Below, piece by piece: positions 36,637 through 43,555 of a stretch of DNA of 64,000 nt (positions are counted from its first letter, which is position 1; each line of letters begins with the position of its first letter). The notes beneath the pieces were generated by a model. It was not told where the DNA came from and ran no database searches. It saw nothing but the letters and a program-made list of their open reading frames with translations. Both the position numbers and the translations under genes were made by a program. Origin of the DNA: Thauera butanivorans NBRC 103042 (GTDB lineage: Bacteria; Pseudomonadota; Gammaproteobacteria; Burkholderiales; Rhodocyclaceae); the NCBI RefSeq assembly GCF_001591165.1, contig NZ_BCUG01000019.1:52512-116511 (forward strand). The letters are read 5' to 3'.

Positions 36637-36653
36637 GCGGCAAAACCTGCCCC
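36637..36653. repeat. imperfect GCGGCA-N5-TGCC palindrome, flgB-flgA region
   Basis: GCGGCA-AAACC-TGCCCC has one mismatch to the recurring palindrome. It lies ~85 bases upstream of the flgB -24 box and ~80 bases before flgA, a good enhancer position. A half-like AAATCTGCCGC precedes it (36613-36623). Confidence 0.4.
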
Positions 36654-36733
36654 CCCCTTCCTGCCGCCAGCTTCCCGCAGCCCTGCCCGCACGCGGCTTG
36701 CCTCGCTGGAAGAGGCATGCTGCAATCCGCCCC

Positions 36734-37444
36734 ATGAACCGTCCGCTCCCACGCCCTGCCGCCCTGTGGCGCGGTGTGTCGTCCCTCGTGCTTTTCGCCC
36801 TCTTCCTCCCGGCCGCCGCCCACCAGCCCCCCGAGGCAGTCGAAGCGGCCGTCCGCGGCTTTCTGGAACGGGAAGTCCAGGGCCTGCCCGGCGACGTACG
36901 GATCGGCGTCCGCGCCTTCGACCCGGACAACCGGCTTCCGCCGTGTACGGCGCTCGAAGCCTTTCTCCAGCCCGGCACCCGCGCCTGGGGGCAGGTGAGC
37001 GTCGGCGTGCGCTGCAACGCACCGGCCGCATGGACGGCCTGGGTACAGGCCCGGGTCCAGGTCTTCGGCCCCTACCTGGTCACCACCCGTGCCCTGCGCT
37101 CGGCCGAGATCATCGGCACGGCCGACGTCGAAATGCGCGAGGGCGAACTCAGCGCCCTGCCCGACAACGTGCTGACCGCGCCCGAACAGGCGCTCGGCCA
37201 CGCCACGCGCTTTGCCCAGGCGGCCGGCGCACCGCTGCGCGCGGGAAGCCTGCGCCTGCCGGACGCGGTGCGCCGCGGGCAGACCGTTCCTGTGGTGACG
37301 CGAGGGCCGGGCTTTGCGGTATCGGGCGAAGGCCAGGCCCTGAACGGCGCGGCCCCCGGCGAACGGGTCCGCATCCGGCTCGGCAACGGCCAGATCGTGC
37401 AAGGGCGGGTACGGCCCGACGGCGCGGTGGATGTCGATTTCTAG
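36734..37444 (+). CDS. flgA: P-ring assembly chaperone FlgA
   Basis: Periplasmic chaperone for FlgI. From ATG 36734 it has 236 residues: a signal peptide (LVLFALFLPAAA), a variable N-terminal domain and the SAF-type C-terminal domain (TTRALRSAEIIGTADVEMRE, LRLPDAVRRGQTVPVV, VRIRLGNGQIVQGRV). A longer open frame to 36698 adds a non-family stretch. No promoter could be placed with confidence in the 262-base divergent region on this strand. Confidence 0.95.
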   Translation: MNRPLPRPAALWRGVSSLVLFALFLPAAAHQPPEAVEAAVRGFLEREVQGLPGDVRIGVRAFDPDNRLPPCTALEAFLQPGTRAWGQVSVGVRCNAPAAWTAWVQARVQVFGPYLVTTRALRSAEIIGTADVEMREGELSALPDNVLTAPEQALGHATRFAQAAGAPLRAGSLRLPDAVRRGQTVPVVTRGPGFAVSGEGQALNGAAPGERVRIRLGNGQIVQGRVRPDGAVDVDF

Positions 37445-37484
37445 GCCGTCACCGCGTTTTTTGGCCGGGTGTGAAATAAATCAC

Positions 37485-37511
37485 TAAAGTTTCACGAAAC
37501 GCGGCCGTCTA
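37485..37511 (+). promoter_or_regulatory. sigma-28 (FliA) promoter of flgM
   Basis: TAAAGTTT (37485-37492), 11 bases, then GCCGTCTA (37504-37511). The -35 is a perfect match to the FliA consensus TAAAGTTT-N11-GCCGATAA and the -10 matches 6/8. Transcription would begin near 37518. Confidence 0.85.
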
Positions 37512-37534
37512 CCCATTCGTGTCAATGGGTTTTT
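37511..37534 (+). terminator. terminator-like hairpin at the flgM start site
   Basis: ACCCATT-CGTGTC-AATGGGT (37511-37530) is a perfect 7-bp stem followed by five Ts (37530-37534), directly before the flgM site GGAG. Transcripts reading through from flgA would carry the full hairpin, whereas those starting at the FliA promoter begin inside the loop and escape it. It is thus likely the flgA terminator. Confidence 0.65.
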
Positions 37535-37544
37535 GGAGACCATC

Positions 37545-37841
37545 ATGAAAATCGAGAACACGGGCAAAGCCTATGTTCCCTCGCAGGTACAGGATGCCCG
37601 CACGCCTGCGCAGCCCGGCAGGGCCCCGGTGCAGGCCAGTGGCGACAGCGTGCAGCTTTCCCCGCTCGCCACGCTGATGAAGAAGGCTGAAAGCGCGATT
37701 TCGGAATCGTCCGAGGTCGACCAGAAGCGTGTGGACGAGATCCGTCAGGCGATCTCCGAAGGCCGCTTCAAGATCGACGCCAACCGCATCGCGGACGGCC
37801 TCATCGCCAGCGTCAGGGACATGCTCGAATCGCGCGGCTGA
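37545..37841 (+). CDS. flgM: anti-sigma-28 factor FlgM
   Basis: Binds and silences FliA until the hook is complete, then is exported. The 98-residue protein has a disordered N-terminus and the C-terminal sigma-binding helices (DEIRQAISEGRFKIDANRIA DG...). ATG 37545 follows GGAG by six bases. Driven by a FliA promoter, so it acts as feedback on its own sigma factor. Confidence 0.95.
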   Translation: MKIENTGKAYVPSQVQDARTPAQPGRAPVQASGDSVQLSPLATLMKKAESAISESSEVDQKRVDEIRQAISEGRFKIDANRIADGLIASVRDMLESRG

Positions 37842-37902
37842 TCCATCGGCGGGCAACGGGGAGTAAGATCCGGCTCCGCACGCACTGAAAGCGCACGATA
37901 CG

Positions 37903-38394
37903 ATGAAACAGCCCGCCCCGCCCACGCCCTCCGCCGATCAGCAACGGCTTGCGTTGCTGATCGAAGCCGAATCGATGCAGCTCGGCGAATTCCTGGCCAT
38001 TCTCGAACGTGAGGAAGGCCTGCTCGTGCAAGGCGACACCGATGCGCTGGTCAATGTCGCCAACGAGAAGAACGAACGCTACCGCCAGCTCCAGCGCCTG
38101 CACGACGAACGCTCCCTGCTGCTGGCACGCATGGGCCATGGCGTGTCCGACGCCGCCATCCGCAAGATCTGCGCAAACCTCCCGCGCGTGCTGGCACGCT
38201 GGGACGAGGTGATATCGCGCGCGCGCCAGGCGCGCGACCGCAATGCCCTCAACGGCCAACTCATCCTCGAACGCATGGCCGGCAACCAGGCCGCGCTCAC
38301 CGTGCTGCTGTCGGCCGCCAACCATCCGCAGCTCTACGACGCCGACGGCCTCGCCAAGCCCACCGGCGGCGGCCGCATCCTCGGCAGCGCCTGA
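37903..38394 (+). CDS. flgN: flagellar export chaperone FlgN
   Basis: Chaperone for the junction proteins FlgK and FlgL. The 163 residues are nearly all helical (LIEAESMQLGEFLAILEREE, then NEKNERYRQLQRLHDERSLL), as in the family. It follows flgM by 61 bases. No clear Shine-Dalgarno precedes ATG 37903, and a strong hairpin lies just inside the gene, so translation may be regulated. Confidence 0.9.
   Translation: MKQPAPPTPSADQQRLALLIEAESMQLGEFLAILEREEGLLVQGDTDALVNVANEKNERYRQLQRLHDERSLLLARMGHGVSDAAIRKICANLPRVLARWDEVISRARQARDRNALNGQLILERMAGNQAALTVLLSAANHPQLYDADGLAKPTGGGRILGSA
37935..37963 (+). repeat. perfect 12-bp inverted repeat inside flgN
   Basis: CGATCAGCAACG-GCTTG-CGTTGCTGATCG starts 32 bases after the flgN ATG. 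Twelve perfect pairs and a five-base loop would form a very stable mRNA hairpin. No T-run follows, so it is not a simple terminator. Confidence 0.75.
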
Positions 38395-38458
38395 ACATTC
38401 GTCCAGTATCCAGCTCTGCTATCCTTGCGCCCTTCGTGAAACCGGACGGGCCCGCAGC

Positions 38459-40447
38459 ATGGCTGGCAAGCAAGACACTCCCAAGCAATACGACGAATCC
38501 TCCTTCCGCGTCCTGAAGGGACTGGAGCCGGTGCGCGAGCGCCCCGGCATGTACACCCGCACCGACAGCCCGGCGCACATCATCCAGGAAGTCATCGACA
38601 ACGCCGCCGACGAGGCGCTGGCCGGCTTCGCGAAGAAGATCCACGTCAGCCTGCACCTGGACGGCTCGGTCACCGTTGCCGACGACGGCCGCGGCATCCC
38701 GGTCGGCCTGCACCCGGAGGAAGGCGTGCCGGTGGTGGTGCTGGCCTATACCCGGCTGCACGCCGGCGGCAAGTTCGACAAGCGCGAAGGCAACTCGGCC
38801 TATGCCTTCTCGGGCGGCCTGCACGGCGTCGGCGTGTCGGTCACCAATGCGCTGTCGACCCGCATCGAAGTCGAGATCAGACGCGACGGCAAGATCCACC
38901 GCATCGACTTCGCCAACGGCGGCGAGGACATCGGCGCCGTCCGCATCGAAGGCGACTGCGGCCGCCAGAGCGGCACCCGCGTGCGCGTGTGGCCGGACGC
39001 GAAATACTTCGAATCGCCGCGCGTGCCGATGCACGAACTCGAACGCCTGCTGCGCTCCAAGGCCGTGCTGCTGTCCGGCGTGTCGGTGCGGCTCGACGTC
39101 GAGCAGGCCGGCGGCGGCATGCAGAGCAAGACCTGGACTTATCCCGAAGGCCTGGCCGGCTACCTGAAGGAACTTGCCGGCGACATCGACGCGGTCGCGC
39201 CGATCTTCACCGCCGAGAAATACGCCGGCAAGGACGACAGCAGCTTCGCCCCCGGCGAAGGCGCGGCCTGGGCGCTGGCCTGGTTCGAATCCGCGGTGCC
39301 GAGCGAGTCCTACGTCAACCTGATCCCGACCGTCAATGGCGGCACCCACGAGTCCGGCCTGCGCGCCGGCGTGTTCGAGGCGATGAAGTCCTTCATCGAC
39401 CACCACACCCTGCTGCCGCGCGGCGTCAAGCTACAGCAGGAAGACGTCTGCGGGCGCATGAGCTTCGTGCTGTCGGCCCGCCTGCTCGACCCGCAGTTCC
39501 AGGGCCAGGTGAAGGAAAAGCTCAACTCGCGCGAGGCGGTCAAGCTCGTCTCCAGCCAGTTGCGCGACCCCTTCGAGATCTGGCTCAACAACCACGTCGA
39601 CGCCGGCAAGGCCATCGCCGAACTGTCGATCAAGCAGGCCCTGGCGCGGCAGAAGAGCGCGCAGAAAGTCGAGAAGAAGAAAACTTCGGGCGTCGCCGTG
39701 CTGCCGGGCAAGCTGTCGGACTGCGAATCCGAGGACATCGCCGACAACGAGCTCTTCCTGGTCGAAGGCGACTCCGCCGGCGGCTCGGCCAAGATGGCGC
39801 GCAACAAGGAGACCCAGGCCATCCTGCCGCTGCGTGGCAAGGTGCAGAACGCGTGGGAAATCGACCCCGACCGCCTGTTCGCCAATGCCGAGATCCACGA
39901 CATCGCCGTCGCCCTGGGTGTGGACGCGCACAAGGCCGACAGCGAGGTCGACCTTTCGGGCCTGCGCTACGGCAAGGTCGTCATCATGTCCGACGCCGAC
40001 GTCGACGGCGCCCACATCCAGACCCTGCTGCTGACCCTGTTCTTCCGCCACTTCCCCAAGCTGATCGAAAGCGGCCACGTATACGTGGCGCAGCCGCCGC
40101 TGTACCGCGTCGACGTCCCCGCCCAGGGCAAGAAGCGCCCGCCGCGCCGCCTGTACGCGCTGGACGAAGGCGAACTCACCGCCATCCGCGACCGCCTGGA
40201 GCAGGAAGGCTTCCGCCCCGACGCCATCGAGATCGGCCGCTTCAAGGGCCTGGGCGAAATGAACCCCGACCAACTGCGCGAAACCACCATGGATCCCGCC
40301 ACCCGCCGCGTGCTGCCGGTCAAGGTGCGCGGCGGTGCACTGCAGGACACGCTGAAGATGTTCACGCTGCTGATGGGCAAGGGCGAAGCTTCGAGCCGGC
40401 GGGCCTGGATGGAGGAAAAGGGCGACAGCGTCGAAGCGGACATCTGA
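38459..40447 (+). CDS. parE: DNA topoisomerase IV subunit B
   Basis: ATPase subunit of topoisomerase IV, which unlinks daughter chromosomes. The 662-residue protein has the GHKL ATPase motifs (VIDNAADEALAG, DDGRGIPVG, SGGLHGVGVSVTNAL), the transducer domain, and the TOPRIM motifs (FLVEGDSAGGSAK, MSDADVDGAHI), ending QLRETTMDPATRRVLPV. ATG 38459 was chosen by family start (MAGKQDT...). It stands alone after flgN; its partner parC lies 3.1 kb away, beyond a toxin-antitoxin and metal-efflux cassette. Confidence 0.97.
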   Translation: MAGKQDTPKQYDESSFRVLKGLEPVRERPGMYTRTDSPAHIIQEVIDNAADEALAGFAKKIHVSLHLDGSVTVADDGRGIPVGLHPEEGVPVVVLAYTRLHAGGKFDKREGNSAYAFSGGLHGVGVSVTNALSTRIEVEIRRDGKIHRIDFANGGEDIGAVRIEGDCGRQSGTRVRVWPDAKYFESPRVPMHELERLLRSKAVLLSGVSVRLDVEQAGGGMQSKTWTYPEGLAGYLKELAGDIDAVAPIFTAEKYAGKDDSSFAPGEGAAWALAWFESAVPSESYVNLIPTVNGGTHESGLRAGVFEAMKSFIDHHTLLPRGVKLQQEDVCGRMSFVLSARLLDPQFQGQVKEKLNSREAVKLVSSQLRDPFEIWLNNHVDAGKAIAELSIKQALARQKSAQKVEKKKTSGVAVLPGKLSDCESEDIADNELFLVEGDSAGGSAKMARNKETQAILPLRGKVQNAWEIDPDRLFANAEIHDIAVALGVDAHKADSEVDLSGLRYGKVVIMSDADVDGAHIQTLLLTLFFRHFPKLIESGHVYVAQPPLYRVDVPAQGKKRPPRRLYALDEGELTAIRDRLEQEGFRPDAIEIGRFKGLGEMNPDQLRETTMDPATRRVLPVKVRGGALQDTLKMFTLLMGKGEASSRRAWMEEKGDSVEADI

Positions 40448-40543
40448 GCCCCGCAGGCGGCGGACGGAGAAACCGTTCTCCCTGCCCCGGAATCTATCGA
40501 TGATATATACTCCATCCAGCATCGTCCGGCAGGAGAAAACGTC

Positions 40544-40774
40544 ATGGATACCGCCAAGCTCTTCATCAATGGCCGCAGCCAGGCTGTCCGCCTGCCCAAG
40601 GAATACCGCTTCGACGGCGACGAGGTGATGGTCAAGCGCGTGGGCGATGCCGTCGTGCTGCTGCCGCGCCATGGCTGGCGAACCCTGTTCGATGCGCTCG
40701 ACCAGTTCGAGCCCGGCTTCGAGCTGGTGCGCGAGCAGCCGCCGCCGCAGCAACGCGAGGCGATCGCGCCATGA
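40544..40774 (+). CDS. vapB: VapB-type antitoxin (AbrB/SpoVT fold)
   Basis: A 76-residue protein with the swapped-hairpin DNA-binding N-terminus (AKLFINGRSQAVRLPKEYRF) and an acidic toxin-binding tail. Preceded by AGGAG; a -10-like TATACT lies at 40506-40511. Its stop overlaps the vapC start (ATGA), typical of vapBC. Confidence 0.93.
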   Translation: MDTAKLFINGRSQAVRLPKEYRFDGDEVMVKRVGDAVVLLPRHGWRTLFDALDQFEPGFELVREQPPPQQREAIAP

Positions 40775-41211
40775 GGTACATGCTCGACACCAACATCTGC
40801 ATCTACCTGATCAACCACCGCCCGGCCCACGTCCGCCATCGCTTCGAAGCGCACCCCATCGGCGACATCGGCATCTCGGTCATCACCGCCTGCGAACTGG
40901 CCTACGGCGTCGCCAAAAGCGATTCGGCGCGCAACCGCGCAGCGCTGGAGGCCTTCCTGCTGCCGCTCGACATCGCCCCCTTCGACGAAGCAGCGGTATG
41001 GAAATATGCCATCCTGCGCGCCGAACTGGAACGCAGCGGCGCCCCCATCGGCTCGCTCGACACCCAGATCGCCGCCCATGCGCTCGCGCTGGACTGCACC
41101 CTGGTCACCAACAACACGCGCGAATTCGCCCGCATCGGCGGACTCAGGGCCGAAAACTGGGCCGAACCGCTGCTGCATGAGCCGGCAGCGCCGTGGCCTG
41201 CAGCATCGTGA
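40771..41211 (+). CDS. vapC: VapC-type PIN-domain toxin
   Basis: PIN-domain RNase of 146 residues; VapC toxins cut tRNA or rRNA and halt translation. The acidic active-site set is visible: D6 (MLDTNICIYLI), E42 (ITACELAYG), D97 (GSLDTQIAAHA) with N114-N115 in LVTNNTREF. Intact. Coupled to vapB by a four-base overlap. Confidence 0.93.
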   Translation: MRYMLDTNICIYLINHRPAHVRHRFEAHPIGDIGISVITACELAYGVAKSDSARNRAALEAFLLPLDIAPFDEAAVWKYAILRAELERSGAPIGSLDTQIAAHALALDCTLVTNNTREFARIGGLRAENWAEPLLHEPAAPWPAAS

Positions 41212-41227
41212 GCCCCCGACGAATCCT

Positions 41228-42229
41228 CTACCGCGCCTCTCCCAGGGCTGGATCGAGCAGCAATTCGGTCTCCAGCGTCACATGCGACAACTCGTGGATA
41301 TGGGCGAGCATCGCCTTGTAGGTCTGCGAGTCCTTCGGCGCGACCGAGGCCAGCGAGACGATCGCCGCGAAGTGGCCTGGCCCCACCTGCCAGACGTGGA
41401 TGTCGGTGATCCTGTCGCCGGTGGCGGCGAGCGCTTCCCGTATCTCTTCGCGCACCTCCTCCCCTTCGGGCACCGCATCCAGCAGCACGCTGCCCGCGTC
41501 GCGGATCAGACCCCATGACCAGCGGCCGATGACCAGCGCGCCGACCACGCCCATCAACGGATCGGCCCACAGCCAGCCATAGCTGCGGCCAAGCAGCAGC
41601 GCGACGATGGCCAGCACCGAAGTCAGCGCATCGGCCAGCACGTGCATGTAGGCCGCGCGCAGATTGTTGTCGGGCGTATGGCCGTGGTGGTGATGGCCAT
41701 GCCCGTCGTCATGGTGGTGCGCATGGCCATGTCCGTGATGGTGATGATGCGTATGGTCATCCTTCAGTAGCCAGGCCGACACCAGATTGACGATCAGGCC
41801 CAGCACCGCGACCAGGATCGCCTGGTTGAAGCTGATCGGCACCGGATCGGCCAGCCGCGACAGGCTCTCCCAGCCAACCAGCAGCGCAACCAGCGCCAGC
41901 ACCACCGCGCTGGCGAAGCCGGCGAGGTCGCCCAGCTTGCCGGTGCCGAAGGTGAAGCGGGCATTGCGCGCATGGCGTCTGGCGTAGGAATAGGCCAGCG
42001 CGGTGATCAGCAAGGCACCGGCATGGGTGGACATGTGCCAGCCATCGGCAACCAAGGCCATCGAGCCATATATCGTCCCGGCCACGATCTCCGCCACCAT
42101 CATCGCCGCCGTCAGCGCGATCACCAGCCACACCCGCCGCTCGTTGCGATGGTGATCGCGGCCGAGGAAAACGTGCTCATGGGACGGCTGGAAATTCCCC
42201 GCCGCCGCTGCATTCGGATGCGTGCTCAT
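41228..42229 (-). CDS. dmeF: cation diffusion facilitator, Co/Ni efflux (DmeF-like)
   Basis: Inner-membrane proton/metal antiporter that exports divalent metal. The 333 residues show six membrane helices and a C-terminal cytoplasmic domain (DIHVWQVGPGHFAAIV). The predicted transport-site residues H65/H69 (DGWHMSTHA) and H196/D200 (HVLADALTS) are present. The loop between helices 4 and 5 (about 159-184) is a His/Asp/Gly-rich metal-binding stretch with about 17 histidines. It overlaps the upstream repressor gene by four bases; an RcnR-type repressor points to nickel or cobalt. Confidence 0.9.
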   Translation of the reverse strand: MSTHPNAAAAGNFQPSHEHVFLGRDHHRNERRVWLVIALTAAMMVAEIVAGTIYGSMALVADGWHMSTHAGALLITALAYSYARRHARNARFTFGTGKLGDLAGFASAVVLALVALLVGWESLSRLADPVPISFNQAILVAVLGLIVNLVSAWLLKDDHTHHHHHGHGHAHHHDDGHGHHHHGHTPDNNLRAAYMHVLADALTSVLAIVALLLGRSYGWLWADPLMGVVGALVIGRWSWGLIRDAGSVLLDAVPEGEEVREEIREALAATGDRITDIHVWQVGPGHFAAIVSLASVAPKDSQTYKAMLAHIHELSHVTLETELLLDPALGEAR

Positions 42230-42498
42230 TTCAGGTAGGTCCGGATGACGCCGATCATTTCCTGTCCGCCTGCGCGGCGCTCATCCTCGCTTGCGGGTTC
42301 GATGACGTGCTCCTGCAGGTGGCCTTCCATCACTTCCGCGGTCAGCCCGGTCAGCGCACCACGCGCCGACGCGAGTTGCCGCAGGACCTCGCCGCACGAG
42401 GTCTCCGCCTCCAGCGCCCGCTCGACGCCATCGAGCTGCCCCTTGATCCGCCTGATGCGGGCGATCAGCTTTTCCTTCTGGCGGATGGTGTGCGACAT
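42226..42498 (-). CDS. dmeR: RcnR/DmeR-type nickel/cobalt repressor
   Basis: A 90-residue all-helical repressor of the CsoR/RcnR family. The four ligands that define Ni/Co-sensing RcnR are all at the canonical positions: H3, C35, H60 and H64. Formaldehyde-sensing FrmR and Cu(I)-sensing CsoR have different sets. It is the first gene of a two-gene operon with dmeF and lies 20 bases downstream of a matching operator. Confidence 0.92.
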   Translation of the reverse strand: MSHTIRQKEKLIARIRRIKGQLDGVERALEAETSCGEVLRQLASARGALTGLTAEVMEGHLQEHVIEPASEDERRAGGQEMIGVIRTYLK

Positions 42499-42518
42499 GG
42501 CCGGTTCCGTCGTGACTA

Positions 42519-42538
42519 TAGTATAGGGGGCTATACTA
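42519..42538. promoter_or_regulatory. operator of the dmeR-dmeF operon
   Basis: TAGTATAG-GGGG-CTATACTA is a perfect inverted repeat with 8-base arms around a G-tract. CsoR/RcnR-family repressors recognise just such G-tracts flanked by AT-rich inverted repeats. It lies 20-40 bases before the dmeR ATG. The G-tract and the repeat are seen; binding is inferred. Confidence 0.8.
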
Positions 42539-42706
42539 AACCAAGCTTCACCCTATCGCCACAGACGGGCCTGTCCGGCTATCTCGAATCCAGGAATGGC
42601 AATCGGCCTGCTGCCGGCCACAATCGCCGGCGCCGCCTGGCTGACCTTCCTGTACGCCTGAACATCGAGCCGCTGCATGCGGCCAGATCAGGAACGACTC
42701 GAGGTA

Positions 42707-43099
42707 TCAGCCTGCAAGAGCAACAGCGAACTCTGGAAATGCCTTGAGTATTTTCCTGTCCATCGTCACCAGCTTCACATCGAAACGCCTGGCCAATGCA
42801 ACGAACTCGCAGTCACAGGCCGAGCAAGCGCTGTCACGGACCAGATCCAGCACGTCGTGCGAGAGCACCTCGAATTCGAATCCTGCCATCAAGGCTTCGG
42901 CTTCCGCCTGCAAACTGCAGACCTGCTCAAAAGTCAGCATCCCGCGACGGAGGTATCCCGCCAGGATGTTCCGGAACTCGCTTCGCCACAGTGGCGGAGC
43001 GGCCCATTCGGGCTCCCGTTCCAGCAAGGCTTCCGCAGCCTCGGTCAAGTCTCCGGGCAGATACAGGTATGCCAGGACATTGCTGTCGACGACGATCAT
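42707..43099 (-). CDS. PIN-domain toxin (VapC/FitB type)
   Basis: A 130-residue PIN-domain protein with the acidic set D5 (IVVDSNVLAYLY), E41 (WRSEFRNIL), D96 (SACDCEFVALA) and D114 (LVTMDRKIL). Unrelated in detail to the vapC at 40771. ATG 43099 was chosen by the family start; it overlaps the antitoxin gene by four bases (ATGA). A longer frame upstream only shadows the antitoxin. Confidence 0.9.
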   Translation of the reverse strand: MIVVDSNVLAYLYLPGDLTEAAEALLEREPEWAAPPLWRSEFRNILAGYLRRGMLTFEQVCSLQAEAEALMAGFEFEVLSHDVLDLVRDSACSACDCEFVALARRFDVKLVTMDRKILKAFPEFAVALAG

Positions 43100-43341
43100 T
43101 TGCGCCCCGCGCGCTTGGCCTCGTCGATGTCCTTCGCGCTGAACTGCCCTTGCGGCAAACCGGCACGAAGCTCGCGAGCGCGGGCCAGCCTGTCGTGAGA
43201 CACAGCTCGGTTCGGCAACAGCACGGACTCCAGACATACGATGGCTTCGTTGTTCAGACTGCGGCGATGCAGCTCCGCGGCAGCCTTCAGACGCTCGTAC
43301 ACCGCGTCCGGAATGTTCTTCAGCGTAAGGGAAACCGGCAT
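43096..43341 (-). CDS. ribbon-helix-helix antitoxin (FitA type)
   Basis: An 81-residue protein with an Arc-type N-terminus (MPVSLTLKNIPDAVYERLKA, then HRRSLNNEAI) and a basic tail. ATG 43341 is preceded by GGAGG. It should bind its own promoter at the palindrome 18-43 bases upstream and neutralise the PIN toxin encoded next. Confidence 0.9.
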   Translation of the reverse strand: MPVSLTLKNIPDAVYERLKAAAELHRRSLNNEAIVCLESVLLPNRAVSHDRLARARELRAGLPQGQFSAKDIDEAKRAGRK

Positions 43342-43358
43342 GTCAGCCTCCGTCAATA

Positions 43359-43384
43359 AAACCAGAATGGTTCCATTCTGGTTT
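43359..43384. promoter_or_regulatory. operator of the FitAB-type toxin-antitoxin operon
   Basis: AAACCAGAATGG-TT-CCATTCTGGTTT: twelve-base perfect arms around a 2-base centre, 18 bases upstream of the antitoxin ATG. A classic site for a dimer-of-dimers ribbon-helix-helix repressor. Confidence 0.75.
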
Positions 43385-43555
43385 ATCGAAGCAGCAAGTT
43401 CAAGCATATGCCTCATCCCGGCCTGATCACCTTTCGCCTCGATCGCCAGCCACTCCCGTGCATCCGCGCATCGGCTCGCACCCAGGCGCGTGCTCGGGGT
43501 AAGATCGCCCCCTTTCGCAGCAGCAGCGGCCGCACATCCGGGGCCGCTTCGATCG

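Noticed and set aside
40466..40481. parE terminator hairpin GGAGAA-ACCG-TTCTCC
   Set aside because: Only six pairs and no T-run; kept out of the feature list as too weak.
42541..42706. Possible short gene between dmeR and the PIN toxin
   Set aside because: No frame with a ribosome site or recognisable motif; the stretch is short and mostly convergent tail and promoter.
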